A stretch of DNA of 9,682 nucleotides from CADEGZ01 sp035443705 (GCA_035443705.1 DAORSV010000056.1:1-9682), one strand, 5' to 3'. Numbered from the stretch's first letter, positions 1-6,562 are shown. Notes: generated by a model from the sequence alone, not told the origin. Translations and numbers: made by a program.

Positions 1-5
1 AAAAC

Positions 6-587
6 ATGTACAAAAAATTTAAAGACTTACTTCAATCCGAAGAACAATATCCACTTGGAATGTTAACAGAACATTTAATTCGACATCATGGGAGTTTGAT
101 GCGAAAAATGGCGATAAAAATTGATAGAGAAGGCGGGTACCAAGATGATTTTGTTATAACGAGGAATCCACAATATTATGGAGAAGTGGAAGATATTAAT
201 AAAGAAGGTCAAAAATTAAGGCTCAGGGAGGCAAGAACTGGGAGTGCAGGAAAAAAAACGGCTTATCTAAAATTAGAAGAGAAAAAAGAACCAGAAACTC
301 CTCAAAAATCTCAAATACCACGAAAAACAGATCTTGCAGATACTCAACAAAGAACGCCAGCACCAATGGCTCCGTACTTTAAAATGAAATCCTCTGGAAA
401 CTTGGTATTAAGTGATAACCCTGAAGACGGGGTTGATGAAATAACAGAAAAATTTGCCAGTCAGAGTAGCATTTCTGAAAAAAATGTAACTGTTACAAAA
501 CCAGCAAGTTTGCCAGAGAGTCATTCATCACCTACTGGTGACGATAAAGAGCCAAAAATTCCTAGAAAATTATCTTTTAAGAAGTAA
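6..587 (+). CDS. Orphan lysine/proline-rich protein, possibly 5'-truncated by the window edge
   Basis: I do not recognise a family. The readable product is 193 aa. Residues 1-85 are mixed alpha/beta-like and end in a basic segment (KLRLREARTGSAGKK). Residues 90-193 are low complexity, rich in K, E, P, S and T, and probably disordered. A short basic motif, IPRK, occurs twice: at about residues 104-107 in that tail and again next to the C-terminus (PKIPRKLSFKK). There is no signal peptide or membrane segment. Only five bases precede the first ATG, and they keep the frame open, so no ribosome binding site can be judged and this may be the C-terminal part of a larger protein. A globular part followed by a charged disordered tail would suit a secreted effector or a scaffold, but that is inference. 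No function is assigned. Confidence 0.6.
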   Translation: MYKKFKDLLQSEEQYPLGMLTEHLIRHHGSLMRKMAIKIDREGGYQDDFVITRNPQYYGEVEDINKEGQKLRLREARTGSAGKKTAYLKLEEKKEPETPQKSQIPRKTDLADTQQRTPAPMAPYFKMKSSGNLVLSDNPEDGVDEITEKFASQSSISEKNVTVTKPASLPESHSSPTGDDKEPKIPRKLSFKK

Positions 588-797
588 AGCAGGATGGGTG
601 GTTTTTATCCAATCCATTAAGAGATTCAGTGGTAGTGGTTTGCTAAAATAATAACCTTGGGTGATGGTTTTGGTGCCATTTTTATGCTATTACAATATGA
701 AAGTATCGATGTTATCAGCGTAAAAAAGATAAAATTGAGTAATCCACGAGGATTTCATTAGAGGAATCAAACCCGGCTTCTCAAAATTATTTTTTTG
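588..797. other. Gene-free AT-rich stretch, nothing recognised
   Basis: I see no open frame with a plausible ribosome binding site, no tRNA and no convincing rho-independent terminator here. The stretch leads from the stop of the orphan gene to the tandem 12-bp repeat and is probably the non-coding end of a mobile segment. That role is inferred from the neighbouring repeat and the tmRNA-like sequence. Confidence 0.5.
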
Positions 798-821
798 TTT
801 GGGGGCAACTTTGGGGGCAAC
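798..821. repeat. Perfect tandem 12-bp repeat (TTTGGGGGCAAC x2), possible integrase arm sites
   Basis: Two head-to-tail copies of TTTGGGGGCAAC lie at 798-809 and 810-821, followed by CTAAAAAC-like AT-rich DNA. G-rich tandem repeats of this form (TGGGGGCA with 12-13 bp spacing) are familiar to me from the ends of islands carrying P4-type tyrosine integrases, next to the tRNA or tmRNA 3' end, where they probably serve as integrase arm sites. That link is from memory. What the sequence shows is the exact duplication, its contrast with the AT-rich surroundings, and its position 52 bp before a tmRNA-like 3'-end sequence. No integrase gene lies in the window. Confidence 0.55.
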
Positions 822-873
822 TAAAAACAATAAAAAATTTAATAACTATAATTTCAATAGGTTATATGTATGA

Positions 874-889
874 TTCAATTCCCGCCGCC
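874..889 (+). other. tmRNA/tRNA 3'-end-like sequence, possible att core
   Basis: TTCAATTCCCGCCGCC matches the T-loop, the T-stem 3' side and the start of the acceptor strand as found at the 3' end of many ssrA (tmRNA) genes, which typically continue TCCACCA. Here it continues GTCGACT, so the CCA end is missing, and no tmRNA body precedes it. It is therefore not a functional RNA gene. It fits an attachment-site core copied or left by an integrative element that targets ssrA or a tRNA. Support comes from the tandem repeat at 798-821 and from the hydrolase frame breaking inside this same sequence. The alternative is chance similarity. Confidence 0.45.
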
Positions 890-1249
890 GTCGACTATAA
901 TAGCTCTTTGAGTATAGGGCCCACTAAAATTAGCAGGTCCATCAGAATTTCCAAAACCTGGTTGTGATACGCCTACGGCAAGGTAGCCTTGATTGACAAA
1001 AGAAACCAAAGTTCCATTATCAATGCTAGCTTTGGCTCCAGGACGTTCAGGGTGTTGAAAACCATGGGTATATATAACGACAGGTAATTTTTCTTCAATT
1101 TTTGGCTTTAAAATATAAAGTTCAACTTTTTTATCGGGTTGATCAATATGAGGAATGATCTTGTGGATTGTTTGATAATTATCTGCAAAAGCAATTTTAA
1201 TACCGAATGATAGCATTATCAATATAATAGCGAATAACCGCCTAAACAT
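875..1249 (-). pseudogene. Secreted alpha/beta hydrolase, truncated before the nucleophile elbow
   Basis: The 124-aa product begins with a classic signal peptide (M1 to about A22, FRRLF charged end, hydrophobic IILIMLSF core, cleavage near FADN). The N-terminal half of a dienelactone-hydrolase/prolyl-oligopeptidase-type alpha/beta hydrolase follows. LPVVIYTHGFQHP (about residues 55-67) is the strand with the oxyanion-hole HG motif, and GYLAVGVSQPGFGNSDGP (about 88-105) is the next strand and loop. Family members usually run to about 250-300 aa with a GxSxG nucleophile and later Asp and His. All of these are missing here. The frame ends in GGGN-stop, encoded by the tmRNA-like sequence at 874-889, so the end is chimeric. 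The start has a good AGGAAG ribosome binding site. It lies directly downstream of rhuM and the hsdS fragment on the same strand. It is almost certainly inactive as a hydrolase. Confidence 0.8.
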
Positions 1250-1258
1250 ATTATCTTC

Positions 1259-1321
1259 CTATGACCCCTTACTCACAAGTTTTGTAACTTCTTCTGGTTT
1301 TACTACGGGCCAATCATTCAT
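1259..1321 (-). pseudogene. Possible N-terminal remnant of type I restriction specificity subunit (hsdS)
   Basis: An ATG at 1321 overlaps the stop of rhuM by 8 nt (ATGAATGA, a coupled-gene arrangement) and encodes 20 residues, MNDWPVVKPEEVTKLVSKGS, before a stop. The pattern W-x-V-x-(K)-x-x-E-V-x-x-(L/V)-x-S-K-G-S/T is how many HsdS subunits begin, where it usually continues into TPS or TTP. RhuM-type genes are known to sit inside type I restriction-modification operons between hsdM and hsdS, which makes this reading more likely. A normal HsdS has about 400 aa, so only the very start would remain. The break falls around 1262-1266, where hydrolase upstream sequence begins. The similarity is too short to be certain. 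Confidence 0.4.
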
Positions 1322-2369
1322 CTCTACCCCCATCTTTACGCTGGGCAATTTGCTGCTCAAGCGCTTTAGTTTCCTTATCAAAGTCGGACTCAAACAATCT
1401 ATCTTGGATGATGCGGTATGTTTCAAATTCACTTTCTGCATGATCCTTGGAGATTTTGGCACTTATTGAACCGGCATTTTGCAAAATCTCACGTTCATCA
1501 AATTCAAGAAACTTATCAAGGCGCTTTGCCCAATCTTCCATTGTCATCGGGATATATCGTTTTGCGCGATCTTCAGCCAACTCCAAATAAGCATTTACTA
1601 TCCTACCAAGAGAATTTAGTTCATCTGCGGTCAAATAATTTTTGGCAATACAAACATCGGTTTTAGTGATCTTGCCTTCTGATCCACTTTCCCAACTAGT
1701 TAAACCCATATGTGGTTTGGTACTATCAGCACGTTTTTTAATCAACTCAGATGCTGTATGGCCATGAATGGCATAATGTAATTTATTTTGAACTTTGGAA
1801 AAAAATTCACGAGTAGTAGGAGCATCCTTGTTGTAATCAACGCTAGTCGAATAGATATCTGTAATCTTTTGATAAAAGCGCCGTTCGCTCAGACGAATCT
1901 CGCGAATTTCGGCTAGCAAACGCTCGAAATAGTTCTCTCCAAGGTAACTGCCATTTTCAAGACGATCTTTATCTAAAACATATCCTTTGATAGCAAATTC
2001 TCGTAAAACCTGAGTCGCCCATTGACGAAACTGGGTCGCACGTATAGAGTTAACTCTATAACCTATTGATATTATTGCGTCTAGGTTATAAAGCTGAGTG
2101 TTGTAGGCCTTGCCATCAGCAGCAGTTATTCGGAATTTCCTAATAACTGAATCTGACTGTAGCTCGCCTGATTCAAATATATTTTTCAGGTGCTCATTAA
2201 TCGTGGCTACAGTCACATTGAACAGTTCGGCCATGAGTTTTTGGGTGAGCCAAATAGATTCGTTCTCATAACGAACCTCAATACCATTTTGACCTGCCTG
2301 CTGAGTGAAAATCAAGAATTCAGCGGTACTGTTACGTATAGTAAGTTTCTGTGACTTCTTTTGATTCAT
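1314..2369 (-). CDS. rhuM: RhuM family protein (virulence protein RhuM-like)
   Basis: This is a full-length member of the RhuM family (COG3943/Virulence_RhuM), first named from Salmonella pathogenicity island 3; its biochemical role is not settled. From the chosen start the protein is 351 aa. The N-terminal part (about residues 30-135) holds a DNA-binding-like segment, IWLTQKLMAELFNVTVATIN, and the conserved YNLDAIISIGYRVNS and FRQWATQVLREF blocks. The middle carries the family signature VQNKLHYAIHGHTASEL followed by RADSTKPHMGLTSW (about 193-226). The C-terminus is helical and charged. I prefer the ATG at 2369 because GAGGT stands 9 nt upstream. An in-frame ATG-ATG at 2396/2393 would add nine residues but has a weak ribosome binding site. 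Such genes are typical of mobile and restriction-modification islands. Here it stands without hsdM or hsdR, so it may be a leftover or may act alone. Confidence 0.9.
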   Translation of the reverse strand: MNQKKSQKLTIRNSTAEFLIFTQQAGQNGIEVRYENESIWLTQKLMAELFNVTVATINEHLKNIFESGELQSDSVIRKFRITAADGKAYNTQLYNLDAIISIGYRVNSIRATQFRQWATQVLREFAIKGYVLDKDRLENGSYLGENYFERLLAEIREIRLSERRFYQKITDIYSTSVDYNKDAPTTREFFSKVQNKLHYAIHGHTASELIKKRADSTKPHMGLTSWESGSEGKITKTDVCIAKNYLTADELNSLGRIVNAYLELAEDRAKRYIPMTMEDWAKRLDKFLEFDEREILQNAGSISAKISKDHAESEFETYRIIQDRLFESDFDKETKALEQQIAQRKDGGRDE

Positions 2370-2396
2370 ACCACTAATACCTCGTTTCTTCATCAT

Positions 2397-2627
2397 ATAT
2401 TCATCTTATTTTGTAGTCTTCAAAAACTGTTAGATAAGTGTCTATATACGTCCTAAATAGTCTAAGAACAAGGATAAAATAATATCATAAAGACTGCTTT
2501 GAGGTCGATTTTCTAATGAAATTCGGAGCCACAAGATTATCCAACTGCGTCCAACAATATCAGAATAAAATAAGGACAACTCTCATACAGTTCCCCTTGA
2601 ATCCCGAAAGAAAAGATAGAGTGTGCA
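2397..2627. other. Gene-free spacer upstream of rhuM
   Basis: A type I restriction island would be expected to have hsdM here on the minus strand. None of the three minus frames shows a methyltransferase sequence. One minus frame stays open for about 45 codons upstream of rhuM but has no good start, and a 44-codon plus-strand frame (2516-2650) lacks a proper ribosome binding site. Nothing is called. Confidence 0.45.
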
Positions 2628-2804
2628 TTAAGATTCATTTTCACGGGTAGCTTTAGCAATTTCCTTAGGCACATCCGTGTGCGTTAATTCACGTGCGATA
2701 TACCCTGGTACTTTATGTCTATGTGCGTTGCGTTTCTCCTTGATTTCGTCTTTTGAGTGCATATGATGCTTTTCGTGATCTACCATGTGTCTTCCGGTTG
2801 GCAT
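2628..2804 (-). CDS. Small histidine-rich basic protein, 58 aa
   Basis: A 58-codon frame runs from an ATG at 2804 to a TAA at 2628-2630. The ATG has a strong ribosome binding site, AAGGGGGA, with about 5 nt spacing. The product holds eight histidines, five of them within the first 16 residues (RHMVDHEKHHMH), then a basic charged helix (KDEIKEKRNAHRHK) and an ordered-looking end, VPGYIARELTHTDVPKEIAKATREN. I do not recognise a family. The clustered histidines could bind metal ions and the basic residues nucleic acid, but both are guesses from composition. It is divergent from the 574-aa gene, with 191 bp between the two starts. The coding reading is favoured by the ribosome binding site and the non-random composition; the shortness leaves doubt. 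Confidence 0.6.
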   Translation of the reverse strand: MPTGRHMVDHEKHHMHSKDEIKEKRNAHRHKVPGYIARELTHTDVPKEIAKATRENES

Positions 2805-2995
2805 ATAGTCCCCCTTAATTTTTTAAGCTTCTTACTAATATAGACAGCGTAAATCGGTAAAATATCCCTTAAAAAGCGTGTAATTGCATTTTATTTGTTA
2901 GACAAATTCAGGAGGGTGTGGTAGCCTGCTTTTAAATGTCCTTGATGCAGCGGTTTCTTTAAGTGAGATAAAAAAGAACTAAATGAGGAAGAATC

Positions 2996-4720
2996 ATGTT
3001 TAGAACTAAAATACCCGTTACAATACAAACGAATGTAAACTTCTCTGTTGACAATTTTTTTACAGAATTACAGCAGGCTTTGTGTGTTGAACAATTATTT
3101 TATAATTTGCCCGTTACAATGCAACAAGACCATATTCAATCTAGTAAGAACGATCAGGAATGTTGGAAGGTTATTAGCATCACTGTCAAAGATATGAGCA
3201 ATGAAGAACTTAATACTTTCAACAACATAAGCCAACATGATGTCTTGCCAAAAGAGAAGTTTCATATTGCTTTTAATGTCACGAAAAAAGAAGGAAAAGA
3301 CGTCGCAGTTAATTTTTCAACTAATTTGAGAGCAGATGTCTTAAGGAAAATAATGTATGCTGTTCCAAGTTTTACAAAATCTTTTTTTCACTCATTAAAG
3401 CAAACAGAATATTTTATCTATGAGGAATCGATTTCGAATAGTGTTCAGCAGCGATATGCGCTATTAAAAAGTGATCCTAAATATAGCTCTAATTCTAACT
3501 ATTTGATTTATAATCATGCAATTGAAACGACTTCTTATGCGAATTGCTCTTCTTTATATTTTGCGCCTGCTGATGATTCTGCTGAAAAATCAGGGCGTAT
3601 GGGCTTTGTAAATGTAGCTCATTGTTATCATTGGAACACATTAAATTATGACGAGTTTTTAAGCCCAACCGATCAGCAGACAAGAGCCTATGTTGCTCAG
3701 CACATAGCGCAACAATTGGCAGATGGACAATTGATCGCAGAAAACCAAGGTGCTCAACAGTTGGCTCTATACGTAGGAGCAGCCTATGGAGAGAATATTG
3801 CACAAATTCAAAAAGCCTATCCTAATGTAACATTTTTTGGTGTTGAACCTTCCTATGGATGCGTCAAAAATTATCAGGCGAATAAGGAAAATCTTTTTTG
3901 GATGAATATGGAAAATCTACTTAATTTTTCTGAAATGCAACATGCCTTTGATTATATCTTTGTTTTAAATTATAACGTATTATCTAATCAAAAAGATTTT
4001 TTTGATGCCATTCATTGTTTAATAAAAAAATCCGGAAAATTGATTGTTGGGCAAGCATTTCCAGATCCCTTTTACACAACAAGTCCTCTCCCTTATACAG
4101 AAGATATAAGAAGACATTTTCAGAATATTGAACTTGTGAAAATAGAGCCGACAGTACAACCAAAATCAGCATTTTTCATAAAACAACGTGGCGATTTTCT
4201 AATATTGGAGCGTGTTTCAGAACCAGACCAAAAAACGATTTATGCTAAGATGGTGGATGTCATTAAAAACAACGGCGTAACAGTTTCAGATAATGCAGTA
4301 GATATTCTTGCTAGTTACGCGGAAAAATATAAGCAATTTTTATATTGTGCTACAGGGCCCAAAAGTCTTCTTGAGAACAAAGAAAGTGCTGAATCTTCTT
4401 CGGTTAATGAAAATCCATTAGTTCTTTTAAGCCTAAAAGAATATGAAGAAAGATTGCAAGATTCCAAGTCCAATTCAGATGTAGAAAGAAACCAATTAAA
4501 TAGAACGACATTTCAGAATTTCAAGACAATTAAATCTAAGATTGATCAACCACAAGAAATGATGTCAAATGAACTTTTATTCGCTTATAAGTATAAGCCG
4601 GAAAATGATCTGGATTTAAGTTCATGGACCAAATATTATTATGATAAGTATCCGGAACGTCAGCCAGGAGGGCGTCAATGTGGATATGGCGCCGGCGCTA
4701 TGGTTCTATATAAATCTTAG
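2996..4720 (+). CDS. Large orphan protein with a degenerate SAM-methyltransferase-like domain
   Basis: This 574-aa protein has no recognised family over its full length. The ATG is preceded by GAGGAA with 6 nt spacing. Residues 1-250 are a novel N-terminal region without a signal peptide. Residues about 255-405 read like a class I Rossmann methyltransferase: LALYVGAAYGENIAQI (256-271) in the place of motif I, FFGVEPS (280-286) with the acidic residue after strand 2, FDYIFVLNYNVLS (318-330) as the motif IV region, and KKSGKLIVGQAF (344-355) as motif V. Motif I lacks the usual GxGxG, so catalysis is uncertain. Residues 406-574 are a second novel region that ends GGRQCGYGAGAMVLYKS. The gene is AT-rich and has no operon partner except possibly the 37-aa ORF downstream. 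Size, cytosolic character and lack of homologues known to me fit a secreted effector of an intracellular bacterium, but that is inference. Confidence 0.8.
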   Translation: MFRTKIPVTIQTNVNFSVDNFFTELQQALCVEQLFYNLPVTMQQDHIQSSKNDQECWKVISITVKDMSNEELNTFNNISQHDVLPKEKFHIAFNVTKKEGKDVAVNFSTNLRADVLRKIMYAVPSFTKSFFHSLKQTEYFIYEESISNSVQQRYALLKSDPKYSSNSNYLIYNHAIETTSYANCSSLYFAPADDSAEKSGRMGFVNVAHCYHWNTLNYDEFLSPTDQQTRAYVAQHIAQQLADGQLIAENQGAQQLALYVGAAYGENIAQIQKAYPNVTFFGVEPSYGCVKNYQANKENLFWMNMENLLNFSEMQHAFDYIFVLNYNVLSNQKDFFDAIHCLIKKSGKLIVGQAFPDPFYTTSPLPYTEDIRRHFQNIELVKIEPTVQPKSAFFIKQRGDFLILERVSEPDQKTIYAKMVDVIKNNGVTVSDNAVDILASYAEKYKQFLYCATGPKSLLENKESAESSSVNENPLVLLSLKEYEERLQDSKSNSDVERNQLNRTTFQNFKTIKSKIDQPQEMMSNELLFAYKYKPENDLDLSSWTKYYYDKYPERQPGGRQCGYGAGAMVLYKS

Positions 4721-4765
4721 TTGTTTCCCGGACAGATCTTTGGCTTTACACCGAAAAATTACGTA

Positions 4766-4796
4766 TTGTTTGTACACTCGGTCAATGCAATAATAT
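4766..4796 (+). promoter_or_regulatory. Possible sigma70-type promoter for the 37-aa ORF
   Basis: TAATAT at 4791-4796 is a good -10 box. Upstream are TTGTTT (4766-4771, spacer 19) and TTGTAC (4770-4775, spacer 15); neither spacing is ideal. The site lies about 40 bp before the ATG of the small ORF and after the stop of the 574-aa gene. The evidence is weak. Confidence 0.3.
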
Positions 4797-4834
4797 ATTT
4801 GCTGTGTGTATTTTTAATTTTAAGGAGTGACCAT

Positions 4835-4948
4835 ATGGGTAAGTTAGGAAACCAAAGGCAAAAAACGGATACAAAAAAAGCGCCTAAAATGAACTTGAAG
4901 GAAAAACGTAAAGCCAAAGAAGCTAAAAAAGCAGATAAAGGTAGATAA
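4835..4948 (+). CDS. Small lysine-rich protein, 37 aa
   Basis: The ATG at 4835 follows a near-perfect ribosome binding site (TAAGGAG, 7 nt spacing) and opens 37 codons. The product has 12 lysines and 3 arginines: MGKLGNQRQK start, then LKEKRKAKEAKKADKGR at the end. It is extremely basic and probably an extended or single-helix peptide, like small nucleic-acid- or ribosome-associated proteins; the function is unknown. The same frame continues upstream to a TTG at 4721 and would add a hydrophobic stretch (VNAIIYLLCVFLIL). I reject that longer form because the strong ribosome binding site and a possible -10 box lie inside it. It may have its own promoter or be co-transcribed with the 574-aa gene. 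Confidence 0.6.
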   Translation: MGKLGNQRQKTDTKKAPKMNLKEKRKAKEAKKADKGR

Positions 4949-4959
4949 TTAAAGTCAGT

Positions 4960-5009
4960 TTATTCGTTAGCCGGTGCTCCTTTACCGCGAGGGCCCGGTG
5001 ATCGAATAA
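4960..5009. repeat. GC-rich inverted repeat with TTATTCG / CGAATAA arms
   Basis: TTATTCG (4960-4966) and CGAATAA (5003-5009) are perfect 7-bp inverted arms. Inside them a second pair, CCGG (4971-4974) and CCGG (4995-4998), can also pair. The core is much richer in GC than its surroundings and holds GGGCCC. A run of seven more A follows on the plus strand. It lies between the 37-aa ORF and the convergent dctA-like gene. It does not have the T-tract of a standard terminator on either strand, so it may be a degenerate terminator or a small palindromic repeat element. Confidence 0.35.
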
Positions 5010-5059
5010 AAAAAATTGTGGTTCAGAAGCTAGAGTTTAGTGTTCGTTGCGCCATCAGA

Positions 5060-6403
5060 TTAATCCATCGGTTTAGACAATTTCTCAAGCTCGATTATAT
5101 CATCCATTTCATGATCGGACACTTCTTCTGGATGATCAGCTTCTTCCTCTGTTTCGCCATCTAAAACGCGATAGGCTTTTTTCATATCAATCGCTTTTTC
5201 CCACTTAGAAATAACAACCGTTGCAACGCCGTTGCCGATCAAATTGGTGACAGACCGTATTGCAGACAAAAACATATCAACGCCGAGTAAAAGACCTAAT
5301 CCCGCAATGGGTAGTGTATCAATGGTTGATAATGTTGTTGCCAGTACGACAAATCCGCCACCGGGCACTGCAGCTGCACCCTTAGAAGTTAACATCAGCA
5401 CGCCAAGTAGTGATAATTGTTGATATAGCGATAATTCCGTATTCGTTGCTTGTGCAATAAAGACGGCCGCCATGGTTAAATAAATAGATGTCCCATCTAA
5501 ATTGAAGGAATAACCTGTTGGGATCACTAATCCTACCACCGGTTTTGCGCAACCCATATTTTCTAATTTGCTGATCATGCGTGGCAAAGCGGTTTCAGAG
5601 GAAGATGTTCCCAAAACAATAAAAATTTCTTCTTTGATATAGGCTAAAAATTTCCACAAACTAAAGCCACTAACTTTTAGAATTGAACCCAATACAAAAG
5701 TAACAAAAATGAAGCAGGTCGCACAAACACCGATCATGAGTTTACCGAGAGGCAGTAGGGTGCCGAACCCGTATTGTCCAATGCTATAAGCCATTGCGCC
5801 ACAAGCACCAAAAGGCGCTAGTTTCATCACGAGTCCAATAACGCCAAATAAGGCGTGAGAACTTTGATCAAGTATGCGGATCAGTAATTTCCCTTTATCA
5901 CCAAATTGCGATAAAGCGACTCCAAATAGCACAGCAAAAAGTAAAACCTGTAGAATATTACCTTCGGAAAATGCCGCAAACACGTGCTGCGGAATAATAT
6001 TGAGTAAAAATTCAATAGTTGTTAGGGATTGAGCTTTATAGGTATAACTTGATAAGCCGGCAGTATCCAAGGTGCTGGGATCAGCATTAACACCCACACC
6101 TGGCTGATAAACATTAACAATCAGTAACCCTATAATTAAAGCAAGCGTAGAAACGATTTCAAAATAAACAATGGACTTAAGACCAACGCGACCGACTTCT
6201 TTGAGATCACCCATTTTTGCAATACCGACAACAATAGTGCAAAAAATGATGGGTGCCACCATCATTTTAATCAAATTAATGAAAGCGGTGCCAAGAGGCC
6301 TTAGACTAATCCCAGCGGCAGGGAAGAAGTGTCCCAGGAATACGCCTATGACAATTCCCATCAAAACCTGAAAGTATAAGCGCTGATACAATGGACGTTT
6401 CAT
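5060..6403 (-). CDS. dctA: C4-dicarboxylate/amino acid:cation symporter (DctA-like)
   Basis: This is an inner-membrane secondary transporter of the dicarboxylate/amino acid:cation (DAACS, SLC1-like) family, which imports C4-dicarboxylates or acidic amino acids with H+ or Na+. The 447-aa protein has the expected eight membrane helices and two re-entrant hairpins. Hairpin 1 carries LGTSSSETALPR (264-275), helix 7 PTGYSFNLDGTSIYLT (295-310), hairpin 2 SKGAAAVPGGGFVVLA (340-355) and helix 8 VTNLIGNGVATVV (385-397). GYSFNLDGTS is the DctA form; glutamate carriers usually differ there. Hairpin 2 (AVPGGG rather than GVTGSG) departs from E. coli DctA, so a shifted substrate is possible. The last 35 residues form a strongly acidic tail (ETEEEADHPEE, HEMDDIIELE). 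The start MKRPLYQ is the usual DctA-like beginning. It follows smpB by 159 bp on the same strand and probably has its own promoter. Confidence 0.9.
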   Translation of the reverse strand: MKRPLYQRLYFQVLMGIVIGVFLGHFFPAAGISLRPLGTAFINLIKMMVAPIIFCTIVVGIAKMGDLKEVGRVGLKSIVYFEIVSTLALIIGLLIVNVYQPGVGVNADPSTLDTAGLSSYTYKAQSLTTIEFLLNIIPQHVFAAFSEGNILQVLLFAVLFGVALSQFGDKGKLLIRILDQSSHALFGVIGLVMKLAPFGACGAMAYSIGQYGFGTLLPLGKLMIGVCATCFIFVTFVLGSILKVSGFSLWKFLAYIKEEIFIVLGTSSSETALPRMISKLENMGCAKPVVGLVIPTGYSFNLDGTSIYLTMAAVFIAQATNTELSLYQQLSLLGVLMLTSKGAAAVPGGGFVVLATTLSTIDTLPIAGLGLLLGVDMFLSAIRSVTNLIGNGVATVVISKWEKAIDMKKAYRVLDGETEEEADHPEEVSDHEMDDIIELEKLSKPMD

Positions 6404-6441
6404 GTCAGTTAGTTACCCTATTTCAAAGCAATAATGAAGAT

Positions 6442-6484
6442 ACAGTGTAGACTAGATTGGGTAATAAACACCATCAGATATCAG
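6442..6484 (-). promoter_or_regulatory. Weak candidate promoter region for dctA
   Basis: On the minus strand, TTTACC followed 17 nt later by TATTAC lies between smpB and the dctA start. Each hexamer matches the sigma70 consensus at four of six positions. The site is well placed, but in AT-rich DNA such matches arise often by chance. Confidence 0.25.
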
Positions 6485-6562
6485 GTAAATTTTATCTTAA
6501 TGGAAAGTTGAACAACATAATTTTGACGCAATGTGTATGCAATAAAATAAAATAATCTGTTT

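Noticed and set aside
756..782. tRNA T-arm-like stretch on the minus strand (GGGTTTGATTCC)
   Set aside because: The flanking bases cannot form the T-stem, and no other tRNA arms are visible.
588..889. A complete tmRNA (ssrA) gene ending at the tmRNA-like sequence
   Set aside because: No tmRNA 5' end, tag-peptide frame or CCA end can be found; only the 3'-end-like 16-mer is present.
1322..1462. Upstream extension of the hsdS-like fragment within rhuM
   Set aside because: It overlaps the rhuM coding sequence in another frame and shows no similarity to HsdS before the ATG at 1321.
2516..2650. 44-codon plus-strand frame starting ATG
   Set aside because: The only ribosome-binding-like motif is too far upstream, the composition looks random, and it overlaps the better supported 58-aa minus-strand ORF.
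3495..3803. 102-codon antisense frame inside the 574-aa gene
   Set aside because: It is antisense to a well-supported gene, has no ribosome binding site, and shows no family features.
4721..4834. TTG-started N-terminal extension of the lysine-rich peptide with a hydrophobic stretch
   Set aside because: It begins directly at the stop of the preceding gene with no ribosome binding site, while a near-consensus site stands before the ATG at 4835.
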